64,000 nucleotides of DNA from contig JAWLDT010000003.1 in the NCBI GenBank assembly GCA_041686485.1, positions 1 to 64,000 on the forward strand. The letters are read 5' to 3'. The first letter of the stretch is position 1, and every line of letters starts with the position of its first letter. A program made the translations under genes and the position numbers. The DNA is from PUPG01 sp041686485 (GTDB lineage: Bacteria > Bacteroidota > Bacteroidia > Bacteroidales > UBA7960). Below, piece after piece: positions 42,644 through 50,916 of the stretch. The notes under the pieces were generated by a model, which saw only the letters and a program-made list of their open reading frames with translations, was not told where the DNA came from and ran no database searches.

Positions 42644-43996
42644 ATGCAAGGTCTTTCCTGTATCAATCCCGTCGACGGACGGTATCGCCAGACTACAGCA
42701 CCGTTGCAGGCATTTTTTTCGGAAGAGGCGCTGATCCGTTACCGCATCTATGTGGAAGTCGAATACTTTATTGCATTATGCCGCCTTCCACTGCCGCAGC
42801 TCAGCAAGCTCACCAACGACGACCTTAACCACATACGGGGTATTGCCAGTACTTTCTCAGAGAATGATGCCGTCGCCGTCAAGGAAATTGAAAAAGAGAC
42901 CCGGCACGACATAAAGGCAGTCGAATACTTTATCAGGAAAAAATTTGATGACCTGGGTTATGGTCAATACAAAGAATTTGTCCATTTCGGGCTGACATCC
43001 CAGGACATCAACAATACAGCATTTCCACTTTCTTTGCAGGATGCCTTGTCGGAAGTAATGTACCCCGCCCTTTCAGCGCTTTTGTCTTCGCTGAAACAAT
43101 GTGTCAATAATTGGCTGGACATTCCCATGCTTGCGCGTACACATGGACAGCCAGCCTCCCCAACAACAGTAGGTAAGGAATTCATGGTGTTTTATGACCG
43201 CCTTCAAACCCAGATCAGAAACCTTCAGAATATACCTATGCCCTGCAAGTTTGGCGGCGCCACAGGAAACTTTAATGCCCACCATGTCGCCTATCCTGAT
43301 ATCGACTGGGTCGCTTTTGCCAACGACTTTACCGAAAACCTCGGACTCCGGCGCTCGGCAGTTACAACGCAAATCGATCATTATGATCAGCTAGGAGCCA
43401 TTTTTGACGCCCTAAAACGTCTGGCTACCATTATTAAGGACCTTTGCAGGGACTGCTGGTCATATGTCTCCATGGATTATTTCAAGCAAAAGATCACTGC
43501 CGGCGAGGTCGGATCCTCGGCCATGCCGCATAAGGTGAACCCCATTGATTTTGAAAATGCTGAAGGGAATGCCGGTATGGCTGTTGCCGTCTTCGAACAC
43601 CTCTCGGCCAAATTGCCGGTCAGTCGCCTCCAGAGAGACCTTTCAGATTCTACGGTGCTACGGAATATCGGTGTTCCGGTGGCTCACCTTCTGATTACCC
43701 TTACATCCACCGTGAAAGGGTTGCATAAACTGCAACTCAATAAAGAACAGATCAGGCAGGATTTGCAAAATAATATGGCGGTCGTCGCGGAAGCCATACA
43801 AACCGTGTTACGAACACTTGATTACCCCGAGCCGTATGAAGCGTTAAAAACGCTTACAAGGCAAAACAAGCCCATCACCGAAGAGACATTAAATGATTTT
43901 ATTGACGGGCTTGAAATTTCACAAGAACAAAAAGAGCGGTTAAAAAAGATCACCCCATTCAATTACACCGGGATCAACCCAAAACCCATTGATTAA
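42644..43996 (+). CDS. purB: Adenylosuccinate lyase
   Basis: A 450-residue member of the fumarase/aspartase superfamily that works twice in purine synthesis: it cleaves SAICAR to AICAR, and adenylosuccinate to AMP and fumarate. The superfamily signature is SSAMPHKVNPIDFENAEGN near residues 289-307, with the catalytic Ser in its flexible loop. Other motifs are THGQPASPTTVGKE and the N-terminal INPVDGRY. The sequence type is that of the E. coli-like longer PurB. It lies 44 bases after yidC and 21 bases before the ABC exporter. Confidence 0.95.
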   Translation: MQGLSCINPVDGRYRQTTAPLQAFFSEEALIRYRIYVEVEYFIALCRLPLPQLSKLTNDDLNHIRGIASTFSENDAVAVKEIEKETRHDIKAVEYFIRKKFDDLGYGQYKEFVHFGLTSQDINNTAFPLSLQDALSEVMYPALSALLSSLKQCVNNWLDIPMLARTHGQPASPTTVGKEFMVFYDRLQTQIRNLQNIPMPCKFGGATGNFNAHHVAYPDIDWVAFANDFTENLGLRRSAVTTQIDHYDQLGAIFDALKRLATIIKDLCRDCWSYVSMDYFKQKITAGEVGSSAMPHKVNPIDFENAEGNAGMAVAVFEHLSAKLPVSRLQRDLSDSTVLRNIGVPVAHLLITLTSTVKGLHKLQLNKEQIRQDLQNNMAVVAEAIQTVLRTLDYPEPYEALKTLTRQNKPITEETLNDFIDGLEISQEQKERLKKITPFNYTGINPKPID

Positions 43997-44017
43997 CCCG
44001 CAACCTGCGTCGTTATA

Positions 44018-45838
44018 ATGCATAGTTTCCGAAAAATAATCACCTATATTTTTCCCTATTGGGTAAAGGTTGTTCTAAACATCCTTTTTAACCTTCTCTC
44101 GGTGATATTCTCCCTGTTCAGCCTGACGATGGTGATCCCTTTCCTGAGCATTCTTTTTCAGACCCAACAGGAAACATATGAGCTGATGCCTTTCAGGTTA
44201 AGTTATGATGTGGCCATCAACAACTTTTATTACTACCTTGACCTGTTGATCCAGACCCATGGTGAAGTGGCAGCCCTGATCTCCATCAGTATACTGGTGA
44301 TAATCACCAGCCTGCTGAAAAACGGATTCCGGTATCTGGCGTTATATCATCTGGCTCCTGTGCGCAACGGCGTCGTAAGGGATATCCGGAACGACATTTA
44401 TAACAAATCGCTCGAACTGCCCCTTTCCTATTATGCGCATGGGCGGAAAGGAGATATGATATCCCGGATGACCAACGACGTTTATCAGATCGAAATGAGC
44501 GTGATCAGCTCCCTGGCCATGATCTTCCGCGACCCGATGACAATTGTCGTTTATATGGCGTGGCTGATGATCATGAGTACCCATCTGACCATCTTTGTAT
44601 TAATACTGCTGCCGATTGCCGGCCTGCTGATCGGCTGGATCGCCAGGACGTTAAAAGCAACGGCCATGAAAAGCCAGCAAAAGCTTGGATTGCTCCTGTC
44701 CGTCATGGAGGAAACCCTTTTTGGCCTTCGGATCATCAAAGCCTTTAATGCGGAAAAGAAAATGAAGACCCACTTCTTCAATTTGAACAACCTGTACACC
44801 CGGGTAATGAATAAAATGTACCGCCGGAAGGATATGGCATCTCCCCTGAGCGAATTTTTGGGTACGACCGTATTTATTATTATTTTGCTTTATGGAGGAT
44901 CCCTGGTATTATCGGGAAATACCTCATTGACACCCGAAGTATTCATCGGCTACCTTGCGGTATTTTCACAGATTATCCAACCATCAAAAACTTTTTCAAA
45001 TGCTTATTATAATATAAGACGAGGGCTTGCCTCTGCCGACAGGATCGACAAAGTGATATCGGCTAAGGTGAACATCCGTGACGCACCAGATGCAAAACCC
45101 AAACAATCCTTTGAGTCAGATATCCGTTTCCGGAATGTCAGTTTTAAGTATGATGACACCTATGTGTTAAAAGATATCAACATTGACATCAAAAAGGGTC
45201 GCCGGATCGCCCTGGTCGGGCAGTCAGGAGCCGGCAAATCCACCCTTGTAGACCTGATACCCCGATTGTATGATATTCAGGAGGGGGACATTTTGATTGA
45301 CGGAGTACCGATTCAGTCGCTCAAAATCAAAGATCTACGCGCACTCATGGGTAATGTGAACCAGGAACCCATTTTGTTTAATGATACCATCTTCAATAAC
45401 ATTGCCTTTTCGGCCACCAATGTATCGGAAGAAGACGTGATACGGGCTGCCAAAATTGCCAATGCACATGACTTCATTATGGAGATGCCGGAAGGCTATC
45501 ATACGAATATCGGCGACCGGGGCAGCAAATTGTCGGGTGGCCAGAAACAGCGAATAAGTATTGCACGGGCCATCCTCAAAAACCCGCCGATACTGATCCT
45601 TGATGAAGCAACATCCTCGCTGGATACCGAATCTGAGAAACTGGTACAGGAAGCGTTGCTGAATGTAATGGAAAACCGAACTTCCATCGTGATCGCACAC
45701 AGGTTGTCAACCATTATCAATGCCGACCTGATATGCGTTATGCATGAAGGACGCATTGTGGAGGCCGGTAACCATGAAGAGCTACTACGGCAGGAAGGCA
45801 TCTATAAAAAATTACACAGTCTTCAGATGTTTTCTTAA
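44018..45838 (+). CDS. ABC transporter with fused membrane and ATPase domains, MsbA-like
   Basis: A 606-residue exporter half: six membrane helices in the first 330 residues, then an ATPase domain. Walker A is GQSGAGKST near residue 402, signature LSGGQKQRISIARAI, Walker B ILILDEATSSLD, and the H-loop His is in VIAHRLSTI. It works as a dimer in the inner membrane. MsbA flips lipid A-core, and this protein could do so, but lipid or drug exporters of the same build cannot be excluded. It lies 21 bases after purB. Confidence 0.88.
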   Translation: MHSFRKIITYIFPYWVKVVLNILFNLLSVIFSLFSLTMVIPFLSILFQTQQETYELMPFRLSYDVAINNFYYYLDLLIQTHGEVAALISISILVIITSLLKNGFRYLALYHLAPVRNGVVRDIRNDIYNKSLELPLSYYAHGRKGDMISRMTNDVYQIEMSVISSLAMIFRDPMTIVVYMAWLMIMSTHLTIFVLILLPIAGLLIGWIARTLKATAMKSQQKLGLLLSVMEETLFGLRIIKAFNAEKKMKTHFFNLNNLYTRVMNKMYRRKDMASPLSEFLGTTVFIIILLYGGSLVLSGNTSLTPEVFIGYLAVFSQIIQPSKTFSNAYYNIRRGLASADRIDKVISAKVNIRDAPDAKPKQSFESDIRFRNVSFKYDDTYVLKDINIDIKKGRRIALVGQSGAGKSTLVDLIPRLYDIQEGDILIDGVPIQSLKIKDLRALMGNVNQEPILFNDTIFNNIAFSATNVSEEDVIRAAKIANAHDFIMEMPEGYHTNIGDRGSKLSGGQKQRISIARAILKNPPILILDEATSSLDTESEKLVQEALLNVMENRTSIVIAHRLSTIINADLICVMHEGRIVEAGNHEELLRQEGIYKKLHSLQMFS

Positions 45839-45860
45839 GGAAGAAATAATGATTAATCCT

Positions 45861-45868
45861 TATTTTTG
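45861..45868 (+). promoter_or_regulatory. -7 box TATTTTTG for the DUF5606-pyrD pair
   Basis: TATTTTTG lies 44 bases before the DUF5606 ATG, in the 74-base gap after the ABC exporter. The -33 half is not clear. Confidence 0.45.
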
Positions 45869-45912
45869 CAGACAGCATCATTAGATACCGATAAACAAAG
45901 CATCGAAAAGAT

Positions 45913-46383
45913 ATGGACTTAAGCAAGATTATGACAATTTCAGGAAAGGGTGGCCTCTACAAGGTTGCCTCGCAAACACGTAGTGGTCTGCTGGCGGAAT
46001 CACTCACCGACGGAAAACGGGTACATGTGTTTGCCACAGAACGCTCAAGCACCCTGGAAGACATCAGTATATTTACAAATGAAGGTGAGTTGCCTTTAAA
46101 AAAGGTGCTCTGGCGAATCTATGAAAAAGAAGAAGGAAAGCCAGTCAGTATCCCAAAATCGGATGAAAAAGCACTCCAAAAGGCTTTTGATGAAGTGATC
46201 CCCGAATTCGATAAGGATAGGGTCTACCCTTCTGATATCAAAAAAGTATTTTCCTGGTACAACATCCTGCTGGAAAACGATATGATCAGCAAGCCGGAGG
46301 AAGAAGAATCCTCCGCCGATGAGGACAACACCAGGCCCGGGGCTGATGACAATCGAGATGATCAGCAGCAAGACAAAGAATAG
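45913..46383 (+). CDS. DUF5606 family protein
   Basis: A 156-residue cytoplasmic protein found in Bacteroidota. The N-terminal 60 residues (MDLSKIMTISGKGGLYKVAS onward) are a small beta-barrel-like part, and the middle (VYPSDIKKVFSWYNILLEND) is the conserved DUF5606 section. The tail is very acidic (EEEESSADEDNT). Function is unknown. Its stop is one base before the pyrD start, so the two are co-translated or co-transcribed. Confidence 0.8.
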   Translation: MDLSKIMTISGKGGLYKVASQTRSGLLAESLTDGKRVHVFATERSSTLEDISIFTNEGELPLKKVLWRIYEKEEGKPVSIPKSDEKALQKAFDEVIPEFDKDRVYPSDIKKVFSWYNILLENDMISKPEEEESSADEDNTRPGADDNRDDQQQDKE

Positions 46384-46384
46384 C

Positions 46385-47429
46385 ATGCCGGCCAACCGCT
46401 TTTACCGTCGCTTTATCCGGCCCCTGCTATTTTTGTTCCCGCCCGAATTTATTCACAAGGTCATCGCAGGTGCTTTACCATGGCTATTTCGCATTCCGGG
46501 TACCACGCCACTTTTCCGCCATTTTTTTCTCAACAATGAAACTGCCCTTGAGCGGGAAGTGTTTGGCCTCCGTTTCCCGAATCCCGTGGGCGTTGCGGCG
46601 GGATTTGACAAAGAAGCCAATTTGTATAACAGCTTGGCCAACTTTGGCTTTGGCCACGTAGAAGTAGGCACGATAACGCCGCGCGGCCAGCGAGGCAATC
46701 CACGCCCCCGGCTGTTCCGGCTGCCTGAAGACCAGGCCCTCATCAACCGCATGGGCTTCAATAACCCGGGGCTCGATCATTTCACCGCCAGGTTGCGACG
46801 AACCTCCCCAAAAGTCATTATTGGCGGAAACATTGGAAAAAACACCGACACACCAAATGACAAGGCCACGGAAGACTACTGCCACTGTTTTGAGCAGCTA
46901 TATCCACTGGTCGACTATTTTGTGGTGAACATCAGCTGCCCCAACATCAAAGACCTTGATAAACTGCAGGACAAACCCACGCTGATTGCGTTACTGCATG
47001 CCATACAAACACGGAACCACGCCAAAGAAAAGAAGAAGCCTGTACTCATCAAAATTGCGCCTGACCTTACTGAAAAACAGCTGGATGAGATCCTGGAGAT
47101 CGTTGAAGAAACCCGGCTCGACGGCATTGTCGCTACGAATACAACCACCGGCAGAGAGGGACTTTCACGTAAACCTGGGGATATTGCCCGGTTCGGACAG
47201 GGCGGCCTAAGCGGGAGGCCTCTGAAGGATCTGTCCACAAAAACCATTGCCTATCTGCACAGAAAATCTGCCGGAAGGATACCCATCATCGGTGTCGGTG
47301 GCATTATGAACCCCCGCGATGCAAAAGAAAAACTTCGTGCCGGTGCATCTCTCATTCAGGTATATACCGGATTTATTTATTATGGACCTTCCATCGCAAA
47401 AGACATCAATAACACCCTCCTGGCTGAAT
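46385..47429 (+). CDS. pyrD: Dihydroorotate dehydrogenase, class 2-like (C-terminus in assembly gap)
   Basis: The visible 348 residues are nearly complete; the stop lies in the gap. It oxidises dihydroorotate to orotate, the fourth step in pyrimidine synthesis. A hydrophobic N-terminal extension (FIRPLLFLFPPEFIHKVIAG) fits a class 2, membrane-attached, quinone-linked enzyme. FMN-binding parts are VAAGFDKEA, VEVGTITP, INRMGFNN and GVGGIMNPRDA. The catalytic base position reads NISC185PN, where class 2 enzymes have Ser and class 1 have Cys. It follows the DUF5606 gene by one base. An ATG in a longer frame (46319) overlaps that gene and is not used. Confidence 0.9.
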
Positions 47430-47529
47430 NNNNNNNNNNNNNNNNNNNNNNNNNNNNNNNNNNNNNNNNNNNNNNNNNNNNNNNNNNNNNNNNNNNNNNN
47501 NNNNNNNNNNNNNNNNNNNNNNNNNNNNN
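47430..47529. other. Assembly gap of 100 N
   Basis: Exactly 100 unknown bases. It hides the end of pyrD and the start of heptad array 3. Confidence 0.99.
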
Positions 47530-47676
47530 GTGAACAGTAAACGGTAAACAGTGAACAGTGAACAGTAAAAAAAGCTGGAAACTCGAAGCTGGAAGCCCTG
47601 AGACTTCTCTATCTAACCTCTACCTTCCAACTTCTAACTTCTTCTCTGCTTCCAGCTTCGGGCTTCCAACTTTTTT
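47530..47676 (+). repeat. Heptad array 3 with large inverted repeat
   Basis: It begins in the gap with five GTRAACR units (47530-47564). At 47567 it changes to A7 then GCTGGAAACTCGAAGCTGGAAG, the unit type of array 1. After a pyrimidine-rich loop (CTTCCAA, CTTCTAA units), the complement returns as GCTTCCAGCTTCGGGCTTCC and ends AACT6 at 47676. The two arms (47568-47596 and 47648-47676) match at 26 of 29 positions around a 51-base loop. With A-tract on one side and T-tract on the other, the structure resembles a very large two-way terminator. Confidence 0.9.
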
Positions 47677-47835
47677 GAATCACATAAAAATTCGTTGGCT
47701 TGCCATATATTATAGGCGTTGGCCCGATGGGCGACTAGCTTATAACCCTTTTATATGCAGCCAATAAGTAGTATAATAGCTGTTAAACTTTGGCGGGCTT
47801 TTTGTTGTTGTATGTGTAAATATAAATAAAATGAT
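47677..47835. other. Rest of the pyrD to aspartyl-protease intergenic region
   Basis: About 160 AT-rich bases before the aspartyl protease gene. There is a weak hairpin GCCC-GAT-GGGC near 47723-47733 and a loose inverted repeat AGCTTATA to TATAATAGCT after it. No clear promoter box was found. Confidence 0.4.
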
Positions 47836-49065
47836 ATGCGAAAGATAATTTTCATTATACTGACTCTGTTTATTTTAACACCGCTCAAGGGAACTGCTGA
47901 AGACAATGGGTTTCGTTTTGACGTAAGCAGGGATGTTATAGATATCCCTATTGAGTTGCGAAATAATCTGGCTGTTTTGCCATTGTATATTAACGACAAA
48001 GGGCCCTTCTATTTCATACTGGATACGGGTGTTAATACAACCATCCTGACCGAACCGGCTCTCGCAGGATTTCTTAATCTGAATATCACAGAAACCATTA
48101 TGGTATATGGCTTAGGTGGCGAAGGCGTCGTGGAGGCCGCTGTAGCGACAGGGGTAGATATGAGCATCCGGGGTATAAAAGGAAACAACATGGACTTGAT
48201 TGTTATCCCCGAAGATATCCTTTCTTTTTCCGAAACTTTTGGTTTTCCGGTTTTTGGTATTCTCGGCCATGATTTTTTTAAAAATTTTGGTGTAGAGATC
48301 AGTTACGCCGATGAGCGCTTAACCTTATATCGCAATTCCAATTACAGGATACGCGGTGGGGATGACGTTATTCCGATTGATATTGTTCAGGGCAAACCTT
48401 ATGCCAGTGCAACACTTGTCGGTCAGAACGGGAATCAGATGACAACCCAGCTGCTTATAGATCTTGGAGCAAGCAACCCATTATACCTGAACAACACGTA
48501 TGTTCCATTATCCGAAACCACCATGGAGGGTTATCTCGGGCGTGGTATCAGTGGGAATCTGCTCGGGCAATTGGGGCGGATTGAAAGTTTGATAATCGGG
48601 GGCAGCAAGATAGATAATCTCGTCGTCTCCTACCCGGACGCAAATTTTCTCCAATTTGCGGGAGAACAGATCGATTGGGAAGGAATTATTGGCGGTGGAA
48701 TTGTAAAACGCTTTGATTTGATTTTGGATTATACGAAGGAAATCATGATCCTGCGTTCTAACAAGCACATTTCAGAGCCTTTCCACACCAATCTGAGCGG
48801 CCTTGAGGTCATCTCAGGGGGTGATGATTTTAGTGATTTCGTCATTCATTATGTGCGGAAAGGTTCCACGGGTTATGAAGCCGGGATCATGCCGGGTGAT
48901 AAAATCATTGAGCTAAACAGCCGCGACGGCGATTCGCTGGATCTCGAATATATTCTGGATGAATTATCCGGTAGTCCCGGCGACCGCATCAATCTGACAT
49001 ATTCGCGAAATGGGGAAACAAAAGAAGTAACTTTCCGGCTCCGGGAAGATCTGCCGTTCAGCTAA
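47836..49065 (+). CDS. Exported retropepsin-like aspartyl protease with C-terminal PDZ domain
   Basis: A 409-residue protein with a signal peptide (MRKIIFIILTLFILTPLKG), two aspartyl-protease-like halves and a PDZ domain (about 320-405, with GSTGYEAGIMPGDKIIELN). The first active-site motif is Asp63-T-G (ILDTGVNTTIL). The second half has Asp209-L-G (LIDLGASNPLYL), in which Leu replaces the usual Thr or Ser. The second Asp is kept, so a bilobal protease is possible. Two-lobed aspartyl protease-PDZ proteins are common in Bacteroidota; substrates are not known. It ends 2 bases from the convergent 5'-nucleotidase gene. Confidence 0.85.
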   Translation: MRKIIFIILTLFILTPLKGTAEDNGFRFDVSRDVIDIPIELRNNLAVLPLYINDKGPFYFILDTGVNTTILTEPALAGFLNLNITETIMVYGLGGEGVVEAAVATGVDMSIRGIKGNNMDLIVIPEDILSFSETFGFPVFGILGHDFFKNFGVEISYADERLTLYRNSNYRIRGGDDVIPIDIVQGKPYASATLVGQNGNQMTTQLLIDLGASNPLYLNNTYVPLSETTMEGYLGRGISGNLLGQLGRIESLIIGGSKIDNLVVSYPDANFLQFAGEQIDWEGIIGGGIVKRFDLILDYTKEIMILRSNKHISEPFHTNLSGLEVISGGDDFSDFVIHYVRKGSTGYEAGIMPGDKIIELNSRDGDSLDLEYILDELSGSPGDRINLTYSRNGETKEVTFRLREDLPFS

Positions 49066-49067
49066 CT

Positions 49068-50831
49068 TTATGGAATGAGATATTGCTTGTCGTTTTCCCG
49101 TCCCTGTTCAGCATACTCTTCCGGTATAATCTTCCAGTTATTGCGTTTTTCGGGATGGTATACCTCGATTTCCGTAAAAAAGTCAATTATTTTTGTCCGC
49201 AGATCCTCATCGGATGTATTAACAATACGATCTTCGAGTTCATTTTTTGGAATGCCGGCTCCGTCGGTCAGATGACCTCCTCCCCCGCTTCCGCGGTAAG
49301 AGTTTATGGCTACCGTATAAGTGCTGTCGGCATAAAAAGGTGTATCATCTTCCATACCGGTGATCTCGATACGTTGACCCACAGGCTGAGTAACATCTAC
49401 GACATAGGTGATCCCGGCTGCAGAATCAAAGTTATAGGGGGGATTTCGCAAGGCGGAACGGCCACGACGTTCGGGAGGTACACGTCCCAGTTCATCCGTG
49501 TAAAAATTTAAAAGAAAATCGTCTTCTTCCTCCATGGTATTCATCCATAAACCATAGGAATACTCCAGGTAGTCAAGAATTTCCCTGCCACTCAACGTCA
49601 TGGTATAGAGATAATTTTCATATTCATACAGGCTGAAAAAATCGCGCATGTACATAGTACCTTCCTGAATGGTTTCATTAAACGCAAGTGGGGCAGCAAA
49701 AGAGAGGTCGGCATCTGTAAGCTTCAGCTGAATATTGTGAACCAGGTCAGTGAATGCCGCACTGCCAAAGAAAGATTCGATAGAATGCATGGGCTCACTG
49801 ATTTCTGCAATTTTCCGATTGGAAAACCGCAATATTTCCTGCACATCATCATCAAATTCATTAATGAACTGATGGCTGGGAACAGCCCTGTCCGTATCAA
49901 TCATTTCTGCACGAACATCCGTTAACTCATAAGACTGCCGGGAAGTACGTGAGAAAGACAATTCCGCCACGGCCAGATTTTCAGCAAAGTGGCCTGGTCC
50001 AAGAAGTAGTACCTCCTCCCCTTCTCTGTTAATAATGGTGCGTACGTGACGACGATGATCATGGGCGGTAAAAATTACATCAAAACCAGGCACCTCTTTG
50101 GCCACATAGCCGGAAGCATTTTCCAGAGGGTGATCGGAAGGATCGGGTTCCAGAGGGCCTAATCCGCTATGAAACAATCCGACAATGGCATCCACGTCTT
50201 CATGCTCGCGAATATGGTCTACCCATTCACCTGCGGATTCAACCAGATCCCGAAACGCAAGGCCTTCCCAAAGATGGGCGGGCAACCATTGGGGCACACC
50301 CGTGGTGGTCAGACCAAGCACGGCAATTTTGATGCGTTGCCGCTCAATAATTGTATAAGGTTGGAAATATGGCTCTCCGGTTTCTTTATCTTTAACATTG
50401 GCCCCCATCCAGGGAAAATCAAACTCTTGTTCCAACCGGTTATAGACCTCGGGACCTGCTTCAATATCGTGATTTCCGATGGTGGCAGCGTCAAATTTCA
50501 TAAAATTCATCACCCGGCTGAACAGGTTTTTGTCAGCATCCTGAATAAAATTGGCATAATAGGCAGCAGGAGATCCCTGGATAAGGTCACCGTTGTCAAG
50601 CAAAATAAGGTTACTGCGATCTTGTGACCGGATAGACTGCACGATATAATGGACATTGGCCATGGATGTTTTGGCAGGCTTATTAGCAACAAAATTGTAA
50701 GGAAATAGTCTGGCATGGACATCGCCGGTTGCGGCCACCTGTATTTTTACATCACGTGCTTCCGTATTGAATGAGATTACCGAAAAAGCCAACAAGGATA
50801 AGATCAGCGGGATTAATCGAGGCATGTACAT
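49068..50831 (-). CDS. Exported 5'-nucleotidase / UshA-like metallophosphoesterase
   Basis: About 587 residues. The N-terminal calcineurin-like domain has the full metal set: TGDVHARLFPY (D-x-H), LLDNGDLIQG, TIGNHDIEAG, GLFHSGLG and FTAHDHRRH. The C-terminal 5'-nucleotidase domain (about 340-560) ends in NSYRGSGGGG, which binds the base or sugar. A signal peptide follows the ATG at 50831 (PRLIPLILSLLAFSVISF), so the enzyme is periplasmic, freeing nucleosides or acting on cyclic nucleotides as in CpdB. The frame extends to 50885, but those 18 residues do not look like a signal; ATG 50825 is an alternative. A box TATTTTTG at 50838-50845 would give almost no leader. Confidence 0.88.
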   Translation of the reverse strand: MYMPRLIPLILSLLAFSVISFNTEARDVKIQVAATGDVHARLFPYNFVANKPAKTSMANVHYIVQSIRSQDRSNLILLDNGDLIQGSPAAYYANFIQDADKNLFSRVMNFMKFDAATIGNHDIEAGPEVYNRLEQEFDFPWMGANVKDKETGEPYFQPYTIIERQRIKIAVLGLTTTGVPQWLPAHLWEGLAFRDLVESAGEWVDHIREHEDVDAIVGLFHSGLGPLEPDPSDHPLENASGYVAKEVPGFDVIFTAHDHRRHVRTIINREGEEVLLLGPGHFAENLAVAELSFSRTSRQSYELTDVRAEMIDTDRAVPSHQFINEFDDDVQEILRFSNRKIAEISEPMHSIESFFGSAAFTDLVHNIQLKLTDADLSFAAPLAFNETIQEGTMYMRDFFSLYEYENYLYTMTLSGREILDYLEYSYGLWMNTMEEEDDFLLNFYTDELGRVPPERRGRSALRNPPYNFDSAAGITYVVDVTQPVGQRIEITGMEDDTPFYADSTYTVAINSYRGSGGGGHLTDGAGIPKNELEDRIVNTSDEDLRTKIIDFFTEIEVYHPEKRNNWKIIPEEYAEQGRENDKQYLIP

Positions 50832-50916
50832 ATGGCACAAAAATAATGGTGAGGGATGGGTATAAAAAACCGGCACCATATACATAAGATGTGGAGCTAT
50901 GGTACCGGATAACTTT

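Noticed and set aside
47690..47790. Possible attC-like recombination site before the aspartyl protease
   Set aside because: Only loose inverted repeats are seen and no paired consensus core sites or integrase gene support it.
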